Shown here piece by piece: positions 18,079 to 26,779 of a DNA stretch of 64,000 nucleotides. Position 1 is the stretch's first letter. Every line of letters starts with the position of its first letter. The stretch is from Micromonospora sp. WMMD1155 (lineage in GTDB: Bacteria; Actinomycetota; Actinomycetes; Mycobacteriales; Micromonosporaceae), in NCBI RefSeq assembly GCF_029581275.1, contig NZ_CP120742.1, forward strand, positions 5,518,501 through 5,582,500, in the 5' to 3' direction. A program made the position numbers and the translations under genes. The notes under the pieces are model-generated. The model was not told where the DNA came from and did not search any database. It saw only the letters and a program-made list of their open reading frames with translations.

Positions 18079-19014
18079 CTACCGGCCGCAGGTCCCGCAC
18101 GCGCGGCGGGTGCGCAGGTGATAGTCGCTGGACGCGGTGACCAGGCCGAGCCCGATGACGCAGTACGCCGACATCGCCGCCCAGAGGAACGCGTCGGAGA
18201 ACTCGCTGTCCGATCCCGTCGCCACCTGCGCCAGCCCCATGCCGAAGTAGGCCACGATGCCCGTCCCGAGACCGAAGCCGGGCACCAGCAACAGCAGGCG
18301 GGGAATCCGGTGACCGGCGAGCAGCGGTACCCAGCCCGGCCAGACCTCGCCCCACCTGTGCACCAGCGCCAGCGGTAGGAGCGCACCGGCCAGCACCAGG
18401 CCGGCCTCCAGGCCGATCACCGAGGCGTCCTCGGTGAGGCCGTCGAATCCCACGACGGCCTGGGCGGCGAAGCGGGCGACGAGGCCGACCACCGCGGCGT
18501 ACGCGGCCCAGCGTGCCCACCGCGCGGGGGTCCTGCGTGGCGGTCCGGGGCGGGTCGTGCGGCAGCACGCCGGGCAGTCGCCTCGGGTGCGCCGCTGGTA
18601 GCGGGCGGTGGCCAGCGCGAGCAGGACCGCCCCGGTGACACAGCCGAGCCGGCTGGCGAACCCGACCGGGTCGACGTGCGGGCCGACGGCGAGCAGCAGG
18701 AGACCCACCACCTCGGGTAGCAGGATCGCGGCTGCGGCGACCAGTGCCGCGGCAGTCGTCCAGGCGACCCCCGCGAGCACCGGCCGCCAGGTGCGCTGCC
18801 GGTCCAGAGCGACCGCCACCACACCCGCTGCCACGCACATCGCCACCGACCGCCAGCCGGTGAAGCCGAGCAGGTCCGACCCGAACCGCCCGGCGTCCGG
18901 TGCCTCGCCCACCGTCCACGTCAGACGCACGCCCCCGTATGCCACGGCCCAGCCGAGCACTGCGTACGTCAGGCCGTGGCCGGCCCGGCCGACGATCGGA
19001 GCCGATGTCGTCAT
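18079..19014 (-). CDS. Polytopic membrane protein of unknown function
   Basis: A 311-residue integral membrane protein with about eight hydrophobic helices. A central cytoplasmic loop contains RGDCPACCRTTRPG, and the C-terminus is another Cys-rich tail (RRACGTCGR); both could bind metal. No named family is recognised. The ATG at 19014 gives a short polar N-terminus before the first helix. It is transcribed away from a downstream-facing coiled-coil gene and terminates at the 18032 hairpin. Confidence 0.75.
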   Translation of the reverse strand: MTTSAPIVGRAGHGLTYAVLGWAVAYGGVRLTWTVGEAPDAGRFGSDLLGFTGWRSVAMCVAAGVVAVALDRQRTWRPVLAGVAWTTAAALVAAAAILLPEVVGLLLLAVGPHVDPVGFASRLGCVTGAVLLALATARYQRRTRGDCPACCRTTRPGPPRRTPARWARWAAYAAVVGLVARFAAQAVVGFDGLTEDASVIGLEAGLVLAGALLPLALVHRWGEVWPGWVPLLAGHRIPRLLLLVPGFGLGTGIVAYFGMGLAQVATGSDSEFSDAFLWAAMSAYCVIGLGLVTASSDYHLRTRRACGTCGR

Positions 19015-19089
19015 GCCTTCAGATCGTCGCGGCGTCGGGGTGCGGTCGGTTCCCGCCGACAGGGGAGGGCCCTCCCTCGCGGGAGGGAC

Positions 19090-19542
19090 TCAGGTGGCCG
19101 GGCCGGAATCCCGGCCCTGGTCGGTGCCGGTGGTCCCGGCGGCCCGGCCGTGGGCTCGATTCAGGATGGTCTCCGCCTCCTGGCGGGCGGCAGCCACCAT
19201 CTCCTCGCACTCGCGTTGCGCTTCGGCGCGGTGGTCGTTCGCCTGCTCCTCGGCGAGCCTGAGGATCTGTTCCACCCGGGGGGCCAGGCCGGTGAGGGTG
19301 GGTCGTTCATACAGTTGCCTCCGCGATTCGGCCGAGGTGTCCGCGCTCGTGCCCTTCCCGTCGCGGTCCACCATGCCGTCGGCCACCAGGTCGGGCTCGC
19401 TCTCGCCGACCAGGGAGAGGCCGATCCCGAGCACGGCCACCGCTATCCCGGACCACAGGGCGGCCGTCCCGAGGGACGGCCCGACGGCCGCACCGACACC
19501 GAGTCCGACCAGGACGGCAGCGGTCTTGACTGGCTTTCGCAT
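19090..19542 (-). CDS. Small membrane protein with coiled-coil tail
   Basis: A 150-residue protein. Residues 5-45 form a hydrophobic hairpin (two short membrane segments). Residues 85-135 are a heptad-like coiled coil rich in Glu, Ala and Arg (RVEQILRLAEEQANDHRAEA). This tail resembles DivIVA/Wag31-type coiled coils but lacks the conserved DivIVA head. Function unknown. It lies between an unknown membrane protein and a MarR regulator on the same strand. Confidence 0.65.
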   Translation of the reverse strand: MRKPVKTAAVLVGLGVGAAVGPSLGTAALWSGIAVAVLGIGLSLVGESEPDLVADGMVDRDGKGTSADTSAESRRQLYERPTLTGLAPRVEQILRLAEEQANDHRAEAQRECEEMVAAARQEAETILNRAHGRAAGTTGTDQGRDSGPAT

Positions 19543-19637
19543 GGCTGGACCTCGCGGCTACGGGGAGGAGGGCTTCTGGTTCCAGCATGCTGAGCCAGTC
19601 AACCCGTGGCCCCGCACGTGGACCGCCGGGGCCCGAG

Positions 19638-20165
19638 CTACCCGGCCCCGTGCTCGGTCGGCGGCAGGACGCTGCGCACCGCGACGCAGGGGTCCGTCGC
19701 CGGCGCGGCGGCGTGGATCGCGTCGGCGGCGCGGGCGGCGAAGTCGCGGAAGGTGTCGCGTTGGTCCTCGGGCAGCCCGCCCAGCACGTGGTCCTCGGCG
19801 TGCGCGACCCGCCGCTCCGCCTCGGCGAGTGCCGCACGCCCCCGGTCGGTGGCCACCACCCGGCGGGCGCGCCGGTCCTGGGGGTCGAGTCTCCGTTCGA
19901 TGAGACCGGCGTTCTCCAGGTCGTCGATCACGTAGGTCAGGACGCTGCGGTCGATGGCCAGGCGGGTCGCCAGGGCACCCTGCGTGGGCACGTCCTCGTG
20001 TACGACGACGGCCAGGATGTGGTAGCCCCGGCTGCCGTGCGGCAGGTCGTCCAGCACCTCCTCGACGTACTCGTGCCAGCGGCGTAGCACCACGCCCAGG
20101 GACCAGCCGAAGGTCGAACCGCGCTTGCGGTCGGCCGGCAGTTCGCACGGGTCGGTGGCGGACAT
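19638..20165 (-). CDS. MarR-family transcriptional regulator
   Basis: A 175-residue winged-helix regulator. The DNA-binding region includes TQGALATRLAIDRSVLTYVI, the wing RRLDPQDRRARRV, and flanking dimerization helices. The ATG at 20165 (MSATDP) is preferred over a start 37 codons upstream, because the extra residues would use up the divergent promoter and show no family similarity. It is divergent from a large flavin enzyme across 145 bp that contain a 25-bp inverted repeat, so it probably controls that gene in response to a small aromatic or toxic ligand. Confidence 0.88.
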   Translation of the reverse strand: MSATDPCELPADRKRGSTFGWSLGVVLRRWHEYVEEVLDDLPHGSRGYHILAVVVHEDVPTQGALATRLAIDRSVLTYVIDDLENAGLIERRLDPQDRRARRVVATDRGRAALAEAERRVAHAEDHVLGGLPEDQRDTFRDFAARAADAIHAAAPATDPCVAVRSVLPPTEHGAG

Positions 20166-20253
20166 GCACCGGACGCTAACAGGCGAGGTGGTGATCGAAG
20201 CGACGTTCCCCGACGCGGCCGGAATGCGTTGGTCGGCAACTACGTTGTGGGAC

Positions 20254-20278
20254 ATACGATCTGCCGAACAGATCATAT
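20254..20278. promoter_or_regulatory. Candidate MarR operator
   Basis: ATACGATCTG (20254-20263) and CAGATCATAT (20269-20278) are inverted arms with one mismatch and a 5-base spacer. The repeat lies 33 bases before the LLM/FAD fusion gene and inside the divergent MarR promoter region. Confidence 0.5.
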
Positions 20279-20310
20279 TCTGGCAACATGACCACGGAGA
20301 TGCTGACGCG

Positions 20311-22581
20311 ATGCCTGATTACGGTCACGAAATCCAGTTCGGGACGTTCCTGACACCCGCGGCCCAGGACCCGGATCACGTGGTGGCGCTCGCCGAGCTG
20401 ACCGAGGCGGCGGGCCTGGATCTCGCCACCTTCCAGGACCACCCGTACAACGCCGACTACCTCGACACCTGGACCCTGCTGAGCTGGGTCGCCGCCCGTA
20501 CCCAGCGGTTGCGGATCTCGGGGAACGTCCTCAGCCTCCCGTTGCGCCCGCCGGCCGTCCTGGCCAGGGCCGCGGCGAGCCTGGACCGGTTGTCCCACGG
20601 CCGGTTCGAGCTGGGGCTCGGCGCGGGCGCGTTCTGGGACGGTGTCGAGGGCATGGGCGCCCGTCGGCTCACGGCGGGGCAGGGCGTCGAGGCGCTGCGC
20701 GAGGCGATCGACGTCCTGCGCGGGGTGTGGGACGACACCGCACCCGGGCCGCTGCGCCGCGACGGGAGGTACTACCCGATCCCCGGCATGCGGCGCGGCC
20801 CTGCGCCGGCACACGACATCGACATCTGGCTCGGCGCGTACCAGCCGAAGATGCTCGCCTTGACCGGTCAGAAGGCGGACGGCTGGCTGCCGACGCTGGA
20901 GTACCTGCGGTCCCCGGACCGGGTGACCGCCAACCGGCTCATCGACGAGGCGGCGGTCGCGGCGGGACGCGACCCACGGCAGATCCGGCGGCTGCTCAAC
21001 CTGTTCACCGTCGACGTGTCGTCGCGAAGTCGTGGCTTCCTTCAGGGGCCACCGGAGCAGTGGGTCGACCAACTCCTCCCGCTGGTCCTCGAGGAGGGTT
21101 TCAGCACCTTCCTGATCGGCCGCGACGACCCGCGACTGATCCAGGCTCTCGGGCAGGAGATCGCCCCCGCGCTGCGCGAGGCGGTCGCCAGGGAGCGTAC
21201 GTCGAACGGGCCCGACACCGGACGGACCGGCGCTGTCACCGTCCGGTCCGAGCGTCGTCCGGGCCTGGACCGTGCGGCGCTGCCGGCATCGCTGGCCGCC
21301 CGGACCGTCGAGCCCGGCGACCGGGAGTACGAGGGTGTCCGCCACAGCTACAGCTATAAGGGGGCGCCGGCGCTGGTGATCCGACCGGAGAGCGCCGCCG
21401 AGGTCGCCGACGCCGTGTCGTACGCGCGGACCCAGGACGTCCCGTTGTCGGTGCGCAGTGGCGGGCACGGCATCAGCGGCCGGTCGACGAACGACGGCGG
21501 GATCGTCATCGACCTGTCCAGGATGAACCGGGTGGAGGTGCTCGACCGGACGACCCGTCGGATCCGGTTGGAGCCGGGTGCCCGCTGGGGGCAGGTGGCC
21601 CAGGCACTCGCTCCGTACGGCCTGGCGATGAGCTCGGGCGACTACGGCGACGTGGGCGTCGGTGGTCTCGCCACCACCGCCGGCATCGGATACCTGGCGC
21701 GTAAGCACGGTCTGACGATCGACCACGTCGTCGCCGCCGAGATCGTCACCGCGGACGGCAGCCTGCTGCGCCTGGACGACGAGCATCACCCCGACCTGTT
21801 CTGGGCCGTCCGGGGCGCGGGCGGCAACGTCGGCGTGGTCACCGCCCTCGAACTGGAGGCGTACGAGGTCGACACCGTCGTCTTCGCCCAGCTCGTCGTC
21901 GACGCGAGCGACGCCGCGCAGTTGCTCCGCCGGTGGGGTCGACTCGTCGAGGACGCGCCGCGGGAGCTGACGAGCTTCCTGTCCCTCTTCCCGGGGCGCC
22001 GGGGTGACCCGCCGATGGCCCAGGTCACCCTGGTCTACGCCGGTGACGACGTCGAGGCGGCCCAGTCCGTCCTGAGCCCGTTCCTGGAGATCGGCCCGAT
22101 CCTCGATCAGCAGGCGCAGCTCGTGCCGTACCCGGCGATCGTCGTTCCGCCCGGCAACCAGCATCGAGGTCAGGGGCTGCGGGACACCCGAAGCGGCCTG
22201 GCGCACCACATCACCCCCGAGGCGGCCGACCTCATGGCCCACATGATCAACTCCGGTGATGTGATGATCATGCAGTTCCGGTCCGTCGGCGGCGCGGTCA
22301 ACGACGTCGCCCGCGACGCGACCGCCTACCCGCACCGGGACCAGAACTTCTCGGTGCTCGCCGCCACTGTCGAGGACCGCAGGCCCCAGCTCGACAAGCT
22401 GTGGGCCGAGCTGTACCCGCACCTCGACGGCATGTATCTCAGCTTCGAGTCCGACACGGACCCGGCGCGGCTGTTGGACGCCTGGCCCGAGCCCACCCTG
22501 GGTCGACTGCGCGCCATCAAGGCCACCTACGACCCGGACAACGTCTTCAACCGCAACTTCCCGATCCCACCGGCAGGCTAG
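20311..22581 (+). CDS. Fusion of luciferase-like (LLM) monooxygenase and BBE-type FAD oxidase
   Basis: A 756-residue two-enzyme fusion. Residues 1 to about 290 are a luciferase-like flavin or F420 oxidoreductase (FQDHPYNADYLDTW, then GRFELGLGAG). After a polar linker, residues 340-756 form a PCMH FAD-binding oxidase of the berberine-bridge type, with RSGGHGISGR (His386, the expected covalent FAD attachment), VGVGGLATTAGIGYLARKHG and a C-terminal BBE tail (PDNVFNRNFP). The second covalent anchor, a Cys before VGVGG in many BBE enzymes, is Tyr here. The ATG at 20311 matches the LLM N-terminus (GHEIQFGTFLTP). No signal peptide. The gene is divergent from a MarR regulator, which suggests inducible oxidation of a small molecule. 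Substrate unknown. Confidence 0.88.
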   Translation: MPDYGHEIQFGTFLTPAAQDPDHVVALAELTEAAGLDLATFQDHPYNADYLDTWTLLSWVAARTQRLRISGNVLSLPLRPPAVLARAAASLDRLSHGRFELGLGAGAFWDGVEGMGARRLTAGQGVEALREAIDVLRGVWDDTAPGPLRRDGRYYPIPGMRRGPAPAHDIDIWLGAYQPKMLALTGQKADGWLPTLEYLRSPDRVTANRLIDEAAVAAGRDPRQIRRLLNLFTVDVSSRSRGFLQGPPEQWVDQLLPLVLEEGFSTFLIGRDDPRLIQALGQEIAPALREAVARERTSNGPDTGRTGAVTVRSERRPGLDRAALPASLAARTVEPGDREYEGVRHSYSYKGAPALVIRPESAAEVADAVSYARTQDVPLSVRSGGHGISGRSTNDGGIVIDLSRMNRVEVLDRTTRRIRLEPGARWGQVAQALAPYGLAMSSGDYGDVGVGGLATTAGIGYLARKHGLTIDHVVAAEIVTADGSLLRLDDEHHPDLFWAVRGAGGNVGVVTALELEAYEVDTVVFAQLVVDASDAAQLLRRWGRLVEDAPRELTSFLSLFPGRRGDPPMAQVTLVYAGDDVEAAQSVLSPFLEIGPILDQQAQLVPYPAIVVPPGNQHRGQGLRDTRSGLAHHITPEAADLMAHMINSGDVMIMQFRSVGGAVNDVARDATAYPHRDQNFSVLAATVEDRRPQLDKLWAELYPHLDGMYLSFESDTDPARLLDAWPEPTLGRLRAIKATYDPDNVFNRNFPIPPAG

Positions 22582-23288
22582 AGCGCGCCGGACAGGTAGT
22601 CCCGGCGTCGCTGCGGTTCGAACTTCTCGATCGCGTACCGCAGCATCACCCGGGGCATGACGCGGTAGCGGCGGAGCAGGAACTCCTCCTCCGCCGCTCG
22701 GTCCCGGTTGCCCACCTCGCGCAGCATCCAGCCCACCGCCTTCCGGACGAGGTCGTGCGGGTCGTTCAGGAGCCGGTCGCTGAGGTGGAAGGTCCAGTGG
22801 AAGTCGTCGGCCCGGATGAAGGCGAAGGTCGCCATGATGGCGATGCGCCGGTCCCACACCAGGCTCGACCCGGCCAGCCGATCCAGGACGTCGCGCTCCT
22901 TGTCGGCGAGCCAGGGGCCGACGATGTACGGCGCCGACGAGTCCACCAGGTCCCAGTTGTTGAGGCGGCCGGTGTTGGCCAGGACGAGGCGGAAGATCTC
23001 GCCCCGTTGCCGCTCGTCGCCCTCGGCGAACTTGCGGACCAGGATGAGCAGCGACGTCAGCCGCTCCTCGTGCACCTCACCGTGCAGCAGGTCGGTCGTC
23101 TCCTCCAGGGAGAGGTCGCGCCAGTACCGGGCGGCGACCCGACGCTGGTCCGGCACTGTGACGCCGATGGCCCGGTCGCCCTCGCCGTAGCCGCCGGGGC
23201 CCATCTGCAGGTATCGCCTCGACGCCTCGGCGCGACCTGGGTCGGCGAGGTCGGCGAGGTCTCGACGCACGTCGACGCTCGTGGCCAT
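22578..23288 (-). CDS. AlkD-like DNA alkylation repair protein
   Basis: A 236-residue all-helical HEAT-like repeat protein of the AlkC/AlkD family, which excises alkylated purines. Motifs include RRYLQMGPGGYGEGD, NNWDLVDSSAPYI and VRKAVGWMLREVG with the conserved Trp and Asp. The ATG at 23288 is used; another start three codons upstream is possible. Its stop overlaps the stop of the convergent flavin fusion gene by four bases (CTAG), leaving no room for a terminator. Confidence 0.88.
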   Translation of the reverse strand: MATSVDVRRDLADLADPGRAEASRRYLQMGPGGYGEGDRAIGVTVPDQRRVAARYWRDLSLEETTDLLHGEVHEERLTSLLILVRKFAEGDERQRGEIFRLVLANTGRLNNWDLVDSSAPYIVGPWLADKERDVLDRLAGSSLVWDRRIAIMATFAFIRADDFHWTFHLSDRLLNDPHDLVRKAVGWMLREVGNRDRAAEEEFLLRRYRVMPRVMLRYAIEKFEPQRRRDYLSGAL

Positions 23289-23410
23289 GACGTGCAAGCT
23301 ACTGCGACCAGCGGCAGTCGGGGCGTCCTACCCGTCGCGGACCGTCGCAAACCAGGCCGTCGGGATGACGCCTCGGGTATGGGCGCTCGCCCGAGGGGTA
23401 CGGCCTCACC

Positions 23411-23965
23411 ATGCTGAAACGAGCGGTGTGGCAGGGGTTGGCGGCGGGTCTGGCCGGCGCGGCGGTGATGACCGTCGCGGAGAAGGTGGAGCAGCGGGTG
23501 ACCGGCCGGCCCGACTCGTACGTGCCGGCCCAGGTGCTGGCGCGGCTGGCCGGTCTGCCGGAATCCTCCGGGCAGCAACCCCGCTGGCAGAACCTGGCGA
23601 TGCACTACGGCCAGGGCGCGGTGGTCGGCGTGCTGCGCAGCGTGATGGCCCAGGCCGGGCTGCGGGGCGTCTGGGCGTCCAGCGTGTTCACGGCGCTGCG
23701 ACTGGCCAACGACCAGATCCTGGAGAACGCCACGGGTGTGGGGGCACCGCCGCTGACCTGGCCTCGCGGGGAACTCGCCATCGACGTGTTGCACAAGTCC
23801 ATCTACGCGTTCGCCACCGGAGCGGTGGCGGACGCGCTCGCCGCTCGCGACGGCGCCGGTCCCGGGCAGCGGCACGCGGCGTTGCGCCCCGGTCGCCGGT
23901 CGGACGTCGGCCCCCTCCCGTACGAGCGGCGGCGCGACGGCCGCGTGCCGGCCGGGCCGAGATGA
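23411..23965 (+). CDS. Hypothetical membrane-associated protein
   Basis: A 184-residue protein with a hydrophobic N-terminal helix (residues 5-22) followed by a conserved-looking EKVEQRVTGRPDSYVPA segment. A second weakly hydrophobic part follows around residues 80-100 and 130-145, and the Arg-rich tail looks disordered. Similar small proteins are common in actinomycetes but have no assigned role. It is a single-gene unit ending in a 14-bp hairpin. Confidence 0.65.
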   Translation: MLKRAVWQGLAAGLAGAAVMTVAEKVEQRVTGRPDSYVPAQVLARLAGLPESSGQQPRWQNLAMHYGQGAVVGVLRSVMAQAGLRGVWASSVFTALRLANDQILENATGVGAPPLTWPRGELAIDVLHKSIYAFATGAVADALAARDGAGPGQRHAALRPGRRSDVGPLPYERRRDGRVPAGPR

Positions 23966-23987
23966 CGTCGGTGCGGCTGGTAGCCGG

Positions 23988-24023
23988 GTTCGGGGAAGGG
24001 CTCTGGCGGGCCCTTCCCCGAAC
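23988..24023. terminator. Bidirectional terminator hairpin
   Basis: GTTCGGGGAAGGGC (23988-24001) and GCCCTTCCCCGAAC (24010-24023) are perfect 14-bp arms with an 8-base loop between two converging genes. Confidence 0.8.
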
Positions 24024-24031
24024 GACGCCGG

Positions 24032-24877
24032 TCAGACGGTGGCGAAGTGCTCGCGGTGGTCGTCGGCGAACTCGGCGAAACTTCGCGGTGCCCGGCCGAC
24101 GACCTGCTCGACGTGGTCGTTGGTGAAGTCGCCCCAGCCGGAGCCGTAGGCCACCCGGTACTCGGCGAGGACCTCCGCCGACCACTCGTCGAGGCCGGCG
24201 TGGAGCAGGCCGTCGCGCGCCTCGTCCGGGCTCTGCGGCACGTACCGCACCGGCTTGCGGGTGGCGCGGGCGATGTCCTCGGCGGCCTGGTGCAGGGTGA
24301 TGCTCTCCGGACCGGTGGGCGTGTAGATCCTGCCCTCGTGCCGCTCGGGCGCGGCGAGGATCGCCGCACCGGCCGCGGCGATGTCCCGGGCGTCGATCAG
24401 GCCGACCTTGGCCTCGCCGAAGAGCCCGTAGAGGTGTTCACCGGCCTTGGCGGCGAGCAGGTTCTGCATGAAGTGACTCGGGCGCAGGATCGTCCAGCGG
24501 ATGCCGGACTCCCGCACCTCGGCGTCGGAGAGCGCGTGCAGGCGGCCGTTGCGGGTGGGCGCGTCGTGCGCGGCGCCGATCGCCGAGAGCCGGACGATGT
24601 GCCGCACTCCGGCCTGCCGGGCGGCCCACACCGCGTTCATGCTCTGGCTCGGTGCCATCGGGCCCATCGGGGTCAGCAGCCAGAGCGTCGTCACGCCCTC
24701 GAACGCCGGGGTGAGCGTGCGGGGGCGGTCGAGGTCGCCGACGACGACGTCGACGCCGTCGAGTCGGGGAGCGCGGGCGGGGTCGCGCACGAGGGCGCGC
24801 ACCGACTGCGCTCCCGCGAGTTCGCGCAGCACCTCCCGCGAGACGGTGCCGTTGGCTCCGGTGATCAGAATGGTCAT
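24032..24877 (-). CDS. NmrA-like NAD(P)-binding oxidoreductase
   Basis: A 281-residue atypical short-chain dehydrogenase/NmrA protein, with the nucleotide-binding motif ITGANGTVSREV at residues 4-15 and ALVRDPAR after strand 2. The family includes quinone reductases (QOR2 type) and redox-sensing regulators. The ATG at 24877 follows GGAGGAC; a longer frame runs upstream through the divergent promoter and is rejected. It is divergent from a MarR gene across about 100 bp holding two operator-like palindromes, so the two genes are probably co-regulated. Confidence 0.87.
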   Translation of the reverse strand: MTILITGANGTVSREVLRELAGAQSVRALVRDPARAPRLDGVDVVVGDLDRPRTLTPAFEGVTTLWLLTPMGPMAPSQSMNAVWAARQAGVRHIVRLSAIGAAHDAPTRNGRLHALSDAEVRESGIRWTILRPSHFMQNLLAAKAGEHLYGLFGEAKVGLIDARDIAAAGAAILAAPERHEGRIYTPTGPESITLHQAAEDIARATRKPVRYVPQSPDEARDGLLHAGLDEWSAEVLAEYRVAYGSGWGDFTNDHVEQVVGRAPRSFAEFADDHREHFATV

Positions 24878-24940
24878 GTCGTCCTCCGGTGGGGTGGACC
24901 GCGGTCGGGCTGGCCGCTGGTCGACGCCCGCCACGTTATA

Positions 24941-24971
24941 GTCCAAAACTTGTACAGTCCAATGATTGGAC
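24941..24971. promoter_or_regulatory. Two tandem 15-bp MarR-type operators
   Basis: GTCCAATGATTGGAC (24957-24971) is a perfect palindrome around a central G. GTCCAAAACTTGTAC (24941-24955) is a second copy with one mismatched pair. The copies are phased 16 bp apart between the divergent NmrA and MarR genes, six bases from the MarR start, as expected for an autoregulated repressor. Confidence 0.65.
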
Positions 24972-24977
24972 CACTTT

Positions 24978-25445
24978 ATGAAGCGCAGCACACTCAAGGA
25001 GCAGGACCCGGACCTCGGCATCCTGGCCGTGCAGCTCTCCGCGCGTGTTCAGCGGGAGATCTTCCGGCGGTCGGCGGAGCACGGGTTCGACGACGTCCGG
25101 CCCCGGCACGGGGCGGTGCTCGCCTACCTCGACGTCGAGGGCACCCGTCCCGGCGAACTGGCCCGGCTGGCCGGGCGCAACAAGCAGACGATGGGCGCGA
25201 TCCTCGACGAGCTGGAGCGGCTGGGATACGTCCGGCGTACGCCCGACCCCGCCGACCGCCGGGCGAAGCTGATCGTGCCGACGGACCGGGGCCGCGACTT
25301 CATCGACCTCAGCGACGGCATCGTGGGCCAGATCGAGCAGGAACTCTCCGACACGCTCGGCGTCGAGCAGTACCGGGCCTTCCGGAGCGCACTGGGCCAT
25401 GGCGTGACGGCCCTCCCGGCCACCGGTCCCGACACCGAGGGCTGA
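24978..25445 (+). CDS. MarR-family transcriptional regulator
   Basis: A 155-residue winged-helix regulator: recognition region PGELARLAGRNKQTMGAILD, wing RRTPDPADRRAKLI, and C-terminal dimerization helix. The ATG at 24978 is used; an in-frame TTG at 24966 lies inside the operator. Its gene borders two palindromes that it probably binds. The MFS exporter and VOC protein downstream and the divergent NmrA oxidoreductase make a plausible xenobiotic-response regulon. Confidence 0.88.
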   Translation: MKRSTLKEQDPDLGILAVQLSARVQREIFRRSAEHGFDDVRPRHGAVLAYLDVEGTRPGELARLAGRNKQTMGAILDELERLGYVRRTPDPADRRAKLIVPTDRGRDFIDLSDGIVGQIEQELSDTLGVEQYRAFRSALGHGVTALPATGPDTEG

Positions 25446-25561
25446 GCAGGGGGGCGGCCCGTCGCGTCGGCATGTGACGGCGCAGAGCGGGTACCCGGCC
25501 GTCGCTCACCAGCGGAACCCCCGGGTTCCACCGTCGTCAGCGCAGCCCGAGGAGCATCGAC

Positions 25562-26779
25562 ATGCCGATCGCCGGGAGGGCCCGACTCTCGCCGAGGGTC
25601 TCCCTGCTGCTGTTGGCGTCGATCCTCGTGTCGTTCCTGGCCGCGTCGGCCGCCCCGACGCCCCTCTACGGCATCTACCAGGAGCGCTGGCACTTCTCAC
25701 CGGTCACGACCACCGTGGTGTTCGCCGTCTACGCGCTCGCCGTGCTGGCGTCGCTGCTCACGTTCGGCAAGCTTTCGGACCACGTGGGTCGCCGCCCGGT
25801 CCTGGCCGTGGCGATCGCCGTGCAGATGCTCTCGCTCGTCGTCTTCATCTTCGCCAACGGCGTACCCACACTGCTCGTCGCCCGCCTGCTCCAGGGTCTC
25901 GCGGCCGGTGCCGCCACCGGCGCCGTCGGGGCCGGGATGCTCGACATCGACCGCGCCCGGGGCACGCTCGCGAACTCCATCGCCCCCGGCATCGGCACCG
26001 GGAGCGGCGCCCTGCTCTCGGCGCTGCTGATCGACTTCCTGCCCGCGCCGACGCGGCTCGTGTACGTCGTCCTCCTGGTGATCCTCCTGATCCAGCTCGT
26101 CGGGATCGCGCTGATGCCGGAGACGGTCACGCCGATGGCGGGTGCACGACGCAGCCTCCGACCGGAGATCAAACTGCCGCGCGCCGTACGCGAACCGTTG
26201 CTGGTCGTCGTCCCGGTGCTGTTCGCGGTCTGGGCGCTGGCCGGCTTCTTCGGGGCGCTCGGCCCGGCGCTGGTGCGCAGCCTCATGAACACGTCGATCG
26301 TGGTCGGCGGCCTGGTCCTCTTCGTCTTCGCGGTCTTCGGGTCGGTCGCCGTCCTGCTGATGCGCAACACCGCCGCCCGGACGGTGATCCTGGTCGGGAT
26401 CGTCGCCCTCGTCCTGGGCATGGTCGTGACGTTGGTGTCGGTCATGGCGGAGTCCGTCCCGGGATTCTTCGTCGGCCTCGCGCTCGGCGGCATCGGCTTC
26501 GGCGGCGGCTTCCAGGGCAGCCTCAAGACGATCACGCCCCTGGTGGAGGCGCACGAACGCGCCAGCGTGCTGTCCCTGCTCTACATCGTCTGCTATGTCG
26601 GGTTCGGCCTCCCGACGGTGATCGCCGGCTTCCTCGTGGTCTACGCCGGTGGCCTGCCGCAGACCGCCGACGAATACTCCGTCGCCGTCATCCTGCTCGC
26701 CCTGATCGCCCTGTTCGGGGTGCGCAGGGCCACGAGGACCAGTCAGCCAGCAGCAGCGACCGGGAGGGGAACGCGATGA
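25562..26779 (+). CDS. MFS efflux transporter
   Basis: A 405-residue major facilitator with 12 predicted helices. The loop 2-3 signature reads GKLSDHVGRRPVL (about residues 72-84), and a drug-exporter-like stretch (GLAAGAATGAVGAG) follows in helix 5. The ATG at 25562 follows AGGAG. The stop overlaps the start of the VOC gene by ATGA, so the two are co-translated. A MarR gene directly upstream suggests inducible export of a toxic compound. Confidence 0.88.
   Translation: MPIAGRARLSPRVSLLLLASILVSFLAASAAPTPLYGIYQERWHFSPVTTTVVFAVYALAVLASLLTFGKLSDHVGRRPVLAVAIAVQMLSLVVFIFANGVPTLLVARLLQGLAAGAATGAVGAGMLDIDRARGTLANSIAPGIGTGSGALLSALLIDFLPAPTRLVYVVLLVILLIQLVGIALMPETVTPMAGARRSLRPEIKLPRAVREPLLVVVPVLFAVWALAGFFGALGPALVRSLMNTSIVVGGLVLFVFAVFGSVAVLLMRNTAARTVILVGIVALVLGMVVTLVSVMAESVPGFFVGLALGGIGFGGGFQGSLKTITPLVEAHERASVLSLLYIVCYVGFGLPTVIAGFLVVYAGGLPQTADEYSVAVILLALIALFGVRRATRTSQPAAATGRGTR

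Noticed and set aside
20176..22857. An 893-codon minus-strand frame
   Set aside because: Antisense shadow of the LLM/FAD fusion; no recognisable protein features and it crosses the convergent gene boundary.
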